From NCBI GenBank assembly GCA_900765975.1, contig CAAFTS010000139.1, forward strand, positions 1-20,311: DNA of 20,311 bases. The letters run 5' to 3'. The position numbers were made by a program, and so were the translations under genes. Below the pieces are notes generated by a model. The model worked only from the letters and a program-made list of their open reading frames with translations, searched no databases and was not told where the DNA came from. Source of the stretch: Lachnospiraceae bacterium. Lineage in GTDB: Bacteria > Bacillota > Clostridia > Lachnospirales > Lachnospiraceae. The stretch's first letter is position 1. Every line of letters begins with the position of its first letter. Of this stretch, positions 14,948-20,311 are shown in pieces.

Positions 14948-17437
14948 ATGGATAACACAAATTTAGCAACAACAAAAAAATTTGACAAAGAAGCGTTTAA
15001 AGAGATGGTACGGGAAAATGTAAAAACATTGTACCGTAAGACAGTAGACGAAGCGAGTCAGCAGCAGATTTTTCAGGCAGTCAGCTATGCACTGAAAGAT
15101 GCTATTATTGATGACTGGCTTTCTACACAGGCGGCATATAAAAAATCTGGCGCCAAGACAGTATACTATATGTCGATGGAGTTTTTGATGGGGCGTGCTC
15201 TTGGAAATAACTTGATCAATATGACAGTTTATGATGAAGTGAGAGAGGCGCTTGATGAACTCGGATTTGATTTGAATGTAATTGAAGACCAGGAGCCGGA
15301 TGCGGCTCTTGGTAATGGGGGACTGGGACGACTGGCAGCATGTTTCCTAGATTCTCTGGCAACGCTGAACTATCCGGCATACGGATGTGGAATCCGGTAT
15401 CGCTATGGAATGTTCAAACAGAAGATCAAAGACGGTTATCAGGTAGAAACACCGGATAACTGGCTGAAAGATGGTAATCCATTTGAAATTCGCAGAGATG
15501 AGTATGCAAAAGAGGTACGTTTTGGAGGAAAAGTACGTTTTGAGCATGATTCTGAAACAGGAAGAGATAAATTTATTCAGGAAGACTTTGAGTCTGTACT
15601 GGCAATTCCGTACGATATGCCGATTGTAGGTTATAACAATCATGTAGTAAATACATTGCGAATCTGGGATGCAAAGGCAATCACAGACTTCCAGCTGGAT
15701 TCTTTTGACAGAGGAGATTATCACAAAGCGGTAGAGCAGGAAAATCTTGCCAAGACAATTGTAGAGGTATTGTATCCAAATGATAATCATTATGCTGGAA
15801 AAGAACTTCGTCTGAAACAGCAGTATTTCTTTATTTCGGCAAGTTTGCAGGAGATTCTTGCAAAGTATAAACGTGAGCATAAAGATATTAAAAAATTGTA
15901 TGAAAAAGTTGTTATTCAGATGAATGATACACATCCGACAGTGGCAGTTCCGGAATTGATGCATCTTCTTATTGACCAAGAAGGACTGACTTGGGAAGAA
16001 GCATGGGATGTTACCACAAAAACTTGTGCGTATACAAACCATACCATTATGGCAGAAGCGTTAGAAAAATGGCCGATTGACCTGTTCTCCAGACTTCTTC
16101 CTCGTATTTATCAGATTGTACAGGAAATTGACCGAAGATTTGTCAACGAGGTTCGGGCAAAATATCCTGGAAATGAAGAGAAAGTCAAAAAGATGGCAAT
16201 TCTTTGGGATGGTCAGGTCCGTATGGCTAATATGGCAATCATCGCAGGATTTTCTGTAAATGGTGTAGCGCGTCTGCATACAGAGATTCTGAAAAATGAA
16301 CAGCTGCGTGACTTCTATGAGATGATGCCGGAGAAATTCAACAATAAGACAAACGGTATTACACAGAGACGTTTCCTGGCACATGGAAATCCGCTTTTGT
16401 CTGACTGGATTACAAAACATATCGGAGATGGATGGAAGACTGATCTTTCACAGATTGAAAAGTTGAAACCACTTGCAGAAGATGAGCAGGCGAGAAAAGA
16501 GTTTATGCAGATCAAGTATCAGAATAAAGTACGCCTTGCAAAATATATCAAAGAGCACAATGGAATTGATGTAGATCCACGTTCTATTTTTGATGTACAG
16601 GTAAAACGTCTGCATGAGTACAAACGTCAGTTATTGAATATCTTACATGTTATGTATCTGTACAATCAGATTAAAGAGCATCCGGAGATGTCTTTCTATC
16701 CAAGAACATTTATTTTCGGAGCAAAGGCAGCGGCAGGATATCTTAGAGCAAAAGAAACAATTAAGCTCATCAATTCAGTAGCAGATGTTGTGAATAATGA
16801 TAGAAGTATCAATGGTAAACTGAAAGTCGTATTTATTGAAGATTATCGCGTATCTAATGCTGAGCTGATTTTTGCGGCAGCAGATGTAAGTGAACAGATT
16901 TCAACAGCATCTAAAGAAGCTTCTGGTACAGGAAATATGAAGTTTATGTTGAATGGAGCGCCAACATTAGGAACTATGGACGGTGCCAATGTTGAGATTG
17001 TAGAAGAAGTTGGAATTGAGAATGCGTTTATCTTTGGATTAAGCTCTGAAGAAGTGATCAATTATGAGAATCATGGTGGATATAATCCAACAGATATTTA
17101 TTTCAATGATTGGGAATTAAAACGTGTCATTGATCAGTTAATGGATGGAACTTATGCACATGGCGATCATAATATGTATAAGAACCTTTATAATTCTTTG
17201 TTAAATACACAGTGTACGGATAAGGCAGATACTTACTTTATCTTAAAAGATTTCCGTTCCTATGCAGATGCACAGAAGAGAGTGGAAGAAGCGTATCGTG
17301 ATACTGACAGATGGGCGAAGATGGCAATGCTTAATACAGCATGCTGCGGTAAATTTACTTCAGACCGTACCATTGAAGAATATGTAAGAGACATCTGGAA
17401 ACTGGAAAAAGTAACTGTGACACCACAGGAGTTTTAA
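14948..17437 (+). CDS. glgP: Glycogen/alpha-glucan phosphorylase
   Basis: This cytoplasmic PLP enzyme releases glucose-1-phosphate from the ends of glycogen or maltodextrins. At 829 residues it is the usual GT35 length. Diagnostic blocks are YYMSMEFLMGRALGNN, ALGNGGLGRLAACFLDSLATL, QMNDTHPTVAVPELMHLL, FDVQVKRLHEYKRQLLN and the PLP site EASGTGNMKF, with the Schiff-base lysine at residue 665. The family needs no regulatory N-terminal phosphorylation site in bacteria, and none is obvious. It starts 12 bases after ileS, with AAGGA near 14934, and no promoter or terminator lies between. It is therefore very probably on the same T-box-controlled transcript. No other glycogen genes (glgB, C, A, D) lie nearby, so this copy is separated from any glg operon. 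Confidence 0.96.
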   Translation: MDNTNLATTKKFDKEAFKEMVRENVKTLYRKTVDEASQQQIFQAVSYALKDAIIDDWLSTQAAYKKSGAKTVYYMSMEFLMGRALGNNLINMTVYDEVREALDELGFDLNVIEDQEPDAALGNGGLGRLAACFLDSLATLNYPAYGCGIRYRYGMFKQKIKDGYQVETPDNWLKDGNPFEIRRDEYAKEVRFGGKVRFEHDSETGRDKFIQEDFESVLAIPYDMPIVGYNNHVVNTLRIWDAKAITDFQLDSFDRGDYHKAVEQENLAKTIVEVLYPNDNHYAGKELRLKQQYFFISASLQEILAKYKREHKDIKKLYEKVVIQMNDTHPTVAVPELMHLLIDQEGLTWEEAWDVTTKTCAYTNHTIMAEALEKWPIDLFSRLLPRIYQIVQEIDRRFVNEVRAKYPGNEEKVKKMAILWDGQVRMANMAIIAGFSVNGVARLHTEILKNEQLRDFYEMMPEKFNNKTNGITQRRFLAHGNPLLSDWITKHIGDGWKTDLSQIEKLKPLAEDEQARKEFMQIKYQNKVRLAKYIKEHNGIDVDPRSIFDVQVKRLHEYKRQLLNILHVMYLYNQIKEHPEMSFYPRTFIFGAKAAAGYLRAKETIKLINSVADVVNNDRSINGKLKVVFIEDYRVSNAELIFAAADVSEQISTASKEASGTGNMKFMLNGAPTLGTMDGANVEIVEEVGIENAFIFGLSSEEVINYENHGGYNPTDIYFNDWELKRVIDQLMDGTYAHGDHNMYKNLYNSLLNTQCTDKADTYFILKDFRSYADAQKRVEEAYRDTDRWAKMAMLNTACCGKFTSDRTIEEYVRDIWKLEKVTVTPQEF

Positions 17438-17479
17438 CAAAAGAAGAGTCAAGAGAAATTCTGCAAGGAGGTGCATTTT

Positions 17480-18295
17480 ATGGGATATTATGAAAGTTAT
17501 GATTATTCCAATTTAGGAAGTAATGGTATAGCAACGGTTTTGATGGTATATCTGCTCATATTTGTTGTATGGGGGATTTATTCATTGATTTGTTATATTA
17601 TAAAAGGAATTGGGCTGTATACGATTGCAAAGGATCAAGGAGAAGACTATCCTTGGCTTGCATTCGTGCCGTTTGCAAGAACTTATTTGCAAGGTGAATT
17701 GGGCGGAGAAATTGTTTTAAAAAAGAAATCCATCCGAAACCCTGGAATCTGGCTGATTGTGCTGCCATTTATTGAAGGTGCAGTCTTTATGATTTTTTAT
17801 CTTCTATTGTTTGGAGTAATTGGTTTTAGCGCATATACTACTATGGGCTATTCAAACTCCTATATGGGAGCAGGCTCCATCGGAACAATTCTCTTTTTGA
17901 CAGTATTATTTATTGTGGTGATTGTTGCAGGCAGCGCTTTGAATCAAGTATTGAAAGTAATGGTAAATCATCAGATTTTGGAGCGGTTTACTACCAAAAA
18001 TATGTCTATTATACATGCCATATTTATGAGCTTGATTCCGTTGTATGAGCCATTGTGCTTATTTATTATGAGCAGAAGAGTTGCAACAAATATGGATGGA
18101 GTAAATTCCACATTTGAAGTACAGCGTGGTTTGATGGGGCAGGAGGCGGAAGTACAGCCGACAGAGGTAGTTCAGCCAGAGCCAGTACAGCCGGAGTCAG
18201 AAGTGCAGCCGGCAGAGCCAGTACAGCCGGAAGAGCCGGTTCAGCCAGAGCTAGAAGTACAGCCGATAGAAGAATCAGATAAAGAAAATGAATAA
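17480..18295 (+). CDS. Multi-pass membrane protein with VQP-repeat tail, unknown function
   Basis: The 271-residue protein has about four membrane helices (roughly residues 18-47, 90-118, 136-160 and 178-197). Its charged, disordered C-terminus carries seven VQP units at a 5-6-residue spacing (residues 225-262), separated mostly by Glu, Pro and Ser. ATG 17480 is chosen because AAGGAGGTG (17465-17473) sits eight bases ahead; a GTG at 17471 lies inside that site. The pattern YTIAKDQGEDYPWLAFVPFARTYLQGELGG recurs in uncharacterised Clostridia membrane proteins. The acidic repeat tail probably faces the cytoplasm or wall as a flexible tether. It closes the ileS-glgP transcript (42 bases after glgP, no terminator between) and is followed by the hairpin at 18303. 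No function can be assigned. Confidence 0.82.
   Translation: MGYYESYDYSNLGSNGIATVLMVYLLIFVVWGIYSLICYIIKGIGLYTIAKDQGEDYPWLAFVPFARTYLQGELGGEIVLKKKSIRNPGIWLIVLPFIEGAVFMIFYLLLFGVIGFSAYTTMGYSNSYMGAGSIGTILFLTVLFIVVIVAGSALNQVLKVMVNHQILERFTTKNMSIIHAIFMSLIPLYEPLCLFIMSRRVATNMDGVNSTFEVQRGLMGQEAEVQPTEVVQPEPVQPESEVQPAEPVQPEEPVQPELEVQPIEESDKENE
18150..18265 (+). repeat. Imperfect coding repeat (VQP units)
   Basis: Seven degenerate copies of GTACAGCCG or GTTCAGCCA alternate with GAG-rich spacers, encoding the acidic VQP tail. Synonymous differences between copies suggest selection on the protein rather than recent slippage. Confidence 0.8.
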
Positions 18296-18318
18296 TGAAA
18301 AGAAACCCTTCATATCTT
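18290..18318 (+). promoter_or_regulatory. Tentative sigma-E promoter for spoIID
   Basis: GAATAAT (18290-18296), 14 bases, CATATCTT (18311-18318) resembles the sigma-E pattern (KMATATT / CATACAMT), with 6 of 7 and 5 of 8 matches. B. subtilis spoIID is a sigma-E gene. A start near 18325 would omit the hairpin's 5' arm, freeing the ribosome binding site. Confidence 0.4.
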
Positions 18319-18337
18319 TTGGTATGGAGGGTTTTTT
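18303..18337 (+). terminator. Hairpin: operon terminator that also buries the spoIID Shine-Dalgarno
   Basis: Arms 18303-18316 (AAACCCTTCATATC) and 18321-18334 pair at all 14 positions (two G-U) around a TTTT loop. A T run ends directly before the spoIID ATG at 18338. The 3' arm contains GGAGG (18326-18330), the only ribosome binding site for spoIID, seven bases from the start. In a read-through transcript the stem would both terminate and mask translation. Confidence 0.8.
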
Positions 18338-19342
18338 ATGAAGTATCATGCAGTGAGATATCGGATTTGGCTGCAAAAGGTAAAATCCTTTGGTGCCTTT
18401 GTGGTCATTCTTTTACTTTTACCTTATGTAGTGACAGTGTTTGTACATGGAGCGGATTGGCAGGAAGGGATTCAACAAGAATGGTATGTACGGGTGATAC
18501 AGCCGCAGTTGGATGGAACAAAAGAAAGTATGGTGATAGAAATTCCATGGGAAACTTATTTTATAGGGCTTCTGGCTTTGGAAAGTGAAGAAAATAGTGA
18601 GGTGGAGCTGTTAAAAGCGCAGGCAGTATTGATTCGGACTCGATTGTATCAACAGATGAAGGAAGATCCGCAGAGGGTGTTTTCGGAGCGGTATCTGAGT
18701 AGAGAAGAAATGGAGAAACGCTGGGGTGGACAAGAGTTCAAAACAATATATGAAAACTTAAAGCGTGCAATGAAGGAAACAGCGAATCAAGTCCTTTATT
18801 ATGGAGAAAACTATGCGTGGACTCCGTATCATCAATCTAGCAATGGAATGACGAGGTCGGCAGAAGAAGTATTGGGGACAGATGCGTACCCATATTTGAC
18901 AGTGCAGGAATGTCCATGTGATAAAGAGGCGCAGGAAGAGATTAGAACTTGTTCCTATAGTTATGAAGAAATACAAACAAAATGCCAGCCGTTTCTGGTA
19001 GCAGTGGAAAAAGAAGAGGCGGAAAAAATCTATCGGTTTGAGGAGTTTGAAATCTTGTCTTATGATTCAGCAGGCTATGTAAAAGAACTGCGGATTGGAA
19101 AAACAATCTGTACAGGAGATCAATTTCGAGATGCATTGGGATTGGCATCCAGTGATTTTTCTTTGCAGGAGCAGGAGGGAAAGTTGAGAATTACGACAAC
19201 CGGGAATGGACATGGAATGGGAATGAGTCAGTGGACAGCAAATGAGATGGCGAAAGAAGGAAGTTCTTATGAAGAAATTCTGCAATTTTTCTTTGCAGGA
19301 ACAGAGCTGAGAGAGGGAGAAGAAGTGAGACAAAAAATATAA
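18338..19342 (+). CDS. spoIID: Stage II sporulation protein D (SpoIID/LytB domain)
   Basis: This is a lytic transglycosylase of the mother cell that, in the DMP complex, thins peptidoglycan during engulfment of the forespore. The 334-residue protein has an N-terminal membrane anchor (about residues 17-37). The SpoIID domain follows: LLALESEENSEVELLKAQAVLIRTRLY, where Glu82 aligns with the catalytic glutamate. Other blocks are YHQSSNGMTRSAEEVLG..YPYL and the C-terminal GNGHGMGMSQW (about 289-299), then ILQFFFAGTEL. Length is typical. The ATG directly follows the T run of a hairpin. The next gene is a SpoIIQ-like protein, an arrangement familiar from Clostridia, where both act in engulfment from opposite sides. 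Confidence 0.93.
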   Translation: MKYHAVRYRIWLQKVKSFGAFVVILLLLPYVVTVFVHGADWQEGIQQEWYVRVIQPQLDGTKESMVIEIPWETYFIGLLALESEENSEVELLKAQAVLIRTRLYQQMKEDPQRVFSERYLSREEMEKRWGGQEFKTIYENLKRAMKETANQVLYYGENYAWTPYHQSSNGMTRSAEEVLGTDAYPYLTVQECPCDKEAQEEIRTCSYSYEEIQTKCQPFLVAVEKEEAEKIYRFEEFEILSYDSAGYVKELRIGKTICTGDQFRDALGLASSDFSLQEQEGKLRITTTGNGHGMGMSQWTANEMAKEGSSYEEILQFFFAGTELREGEEVRQKI

Positions 19343-19363
19343 GGACAAGATTGTTCGGAGTAT

Positions 19364-19393
19364 GTATAAGGCATCACGTTTCTGGCAAAAATA
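19364..19393 (+). promoter_or_regulatory. Forespore (sigma-F/sigma-G) promoter before the SpoIIQ-like gene
   Basis: GTATA (19364-19368), a 15-base spacer and GGCAAAAATA (19384-19393) match the sigma-F consensus GYWTA-N15-GGNRANANTW at every fixed position. A start near 19400 would give a very short leader beginning at or inside the ribosome binding site (19399-19406). B. subtilis spoIIQ is a sigma-F gene. Confidence 0.72.
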
Positions 19394-19411
19394 GAGTCAG
19401 AGGTGATGAAT

Positions 19412-20143
19412 ATGAATAACAATGAAAAGCAATCCTTCCTAAAAGGAAAGGGCGCTGCCGTTGCGTTGGTTCTATGTTTTGTTGCAGTGATTGCACTTGT
19501 TGGAACATTTACTTTTCGCAATTATCGGAACAAAATGAATCAACAGCTGGCGCAGGCGGAAAAAATGACAAAAGAGGAGACCGAGGCAACAACGGGAAAA
19601 GATATTGTACTTCCGGAGGAAGAGAATACATTAGAGACAGAAGAAAATACGGAGGAGGAAAGCCAAGAAGAGGCTGCTGAACAGGAATCATCAGAGGAAA
19701 CTGCCGGAAATGGGATGAATGTGTGGTTTGATGAAAACAGTACATTGGATTGGCCGGCAAGCGGAGCGGTACTGATTGATTACAGTATGGATCAAACGGT
19801 ATATTTTCCAACACTGGAACAGTATCAATATAATCCAGCTCTGATTATTAGCGGGGAGATAGGAGAGATCATCAGCGCTGCGCAAGAAGGCATTGTATCA
19901 TCGGTTGAGCAGGAAGCGCAGACCGGATTGACAGTTACGGTTGATATGGGAAATGGGTATCAGGCAGTATACGGACAATTAAAGGAAGTACCGGTTGAAA
20001 TTGGGGCATATGTAAATAAAGGACAGACTTTGGGGCATCTAAGTGAGCCTACAAAATACTATTCTGTAGAAGGTGCGAATCTTTATTTTGAATTGTTGAA
20101 AGACGGAACCCCGGTAAATCCGATGGACTATATGGAAGGTTAA
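19412..20143 (+). CDS. spoIIQ: SpoIIQ-like protein, degenerate M23/LytM domain
   Basis: The 243-residue product starts at ATG 19412 (AGAGGTGA at 19399-19406); GTG 19403 and ATG 19406 overlap that site. It has one membrane helix (about residues 14-35), a long acidic linker (about 50-100) and a LytM/M23 fold (about 115-240). The M23 zinc ligands are all lost. The first His is Asn141, the Asp is Ile145, and the HxH pair in the ELLKDG block is Asn223 and Tyr225. So it is probably a structural rather than hydrolytic protein. In the forespore, SpoIIQ reaches across the intermembrane space to bind SpoIIIAH and hold the channel together. B. subtilis SpoIIQ is also inactive, whereas C. difficile SpoIIQ keeps its zinc site. 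The position after spoIID and the forespore promoter support the name. Confidence 0.85.
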   Translation: MNNNEKQSFLKGKGAAVALVLCFVAVIALVGTFTFRNYRNKMNQQLAQAEKMTKEETEATTGKDIVLPEEENTLETEENTEEESQEEAAEQESSEETAGNGMNVWFDENSTLDWPASGAVLIDYSMDQTVYFPTLEQYQYNPALIISGEIGEIISAAQEGIVSSVEQEAQTGLTVTVDMGNGYQAVYGQLKEVPVEIGAYVNKGQTLGHLSEPTKYYSVEGANLYFELLKDGTPVNPMDYMEG

Positions 20144-20157
20144 AAATGGAGAAAAGA

Positions 20158-20184
20158 GTGCAGCAGGTTTGCTGCGCTTTTTTT
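20158..20184 (+). terminator. Rho-independent terminator after the SpoIIQ-like gene
   Basis: Arms GTGCAGCA (20158-20165) and TGCTGCGC (20170-20177) pair with one G-U around a four-base loop, followed by seven T (20178-20184). Confidence 0.88.
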
Positions 20185-20265
20185 GTTGTTTTATGGGAAA
20201 GTGTAAAATCCGTTAATACATCTATAAATAGTGTCTGCTGAGCAAACTGAAAACACTTGATTTTA

Positions 20266-20294
20266 CTGACTTTTGCCCCATTTTCTGGTATAAT
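20266..20294 (+). promoter_or_regulatory. Extended -10 sigma-A promoter for the next gene
   Basis: CTGACT (20266-20271), 17 bases, and TGG-TATAAT with TATAAT at 20289-20294. The gene it drives lies beyond the window. Confidence 0.75.
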
Positions 20295-20311
20295 GATTGC
20301 AAGGATTTTGA

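Noticed and set aside
15347..16042. Long minus-strand open frame (231 codons) inside glgP
   Set aside because: It is contained in conserved glgP sequence, and its Cys/Ile/Phe-rich translation looks like no protein family.
18295..18588. 97-codon frame starting at ATG 18295, overlapping the stop of the VQP protein
   Set aside because: The TAATG overlap is tempting, but the translation past 18338 is the wrong frame of spoIID and looks random, with no ribosome binding site of its own.

Overview
This looks like a chromosomal segment of a low-to-moderate GC, spore-forming Firmicute, most likely a gut Lachnospiraceae relative (Dorea / Mediterraneibacter / Blautia type). The reasons are the strong AGGAGG-type ribosome binding sites, the sigma-A promoters, a T-box leader, the sporulation genes spoIID and a spoIIQ-like gene, and protein sequences that resemble Lachnospiraceae families. 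The genus is an inference. All fifteen supported genes lie on the + strand. I see no tRNA, rRNA, CRISPR array or complete insertion sequence.

Layout. (1) 1-3085: the end of a GNAT acetyltransferase whose reading frame looks broken near base 95, a small unrecognised protein, a MATE efflux pump, and a lipoprotein closed by a hairpin terminator. (2) 3094-6000: a small protein of a family often labelled 'ribonuclease Z' without clear reason, overlapping a secreted lipoprotein nuclease, then cardiolipin synthase and a terminator. (3) 6001-7320: a hairpin-rich gap, then a DegV fatty-acid-binding protein with a textbook sigma-A promoter and a 19-bp terminator stem. (4) 7321-8560: a PD-(D/E)XK nuclease 'transposase' (Rpn/PDDEXK_2 type) with a possible decayed minus-strand coding remnant in front of it; this is the most accessory-looking part. 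(5) 8628-11410: a cell-wall pair, a DacF-like D,D-carboxypeptidase and a coiled-coil/3D-domain secreted protein. The promoter has a tandem 20-bp repeat directly upstream. (6) 11413-18337: an isoleucine T-box riboswitch, ileS (long, type 2-like), glgP (glycogen phosphorylase) and a membrane protein with a VQP repeat tail. No terminator is visible between these three genes, so glycogen breakdown may be partly under tRNA-Ile charging control. (7) 18303-20184: spoIID, whose Shine-Dalgarno is buried in a hairpin that also looks like the terminator of the preceding operon, then a SpoIIQ-like gene with a consensus-perfect sigma-F/G promoter and a terminator. The window ends in an extended -10 promoter for a gene outside it.

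The most notable signals are regulatory: the dual terminator/SD-masking hairpin before spoIID, the forespore promoter before the SpoIIQ-like gene, the T-box upstream of an ileS-glgP pair, and the tandem repeat upstream of dacF. I found no clear-cut new defence or mobile system. The small-protein/secreted-nuclease pair at 3172-4465 is the best candidate for an under-described functional unit.
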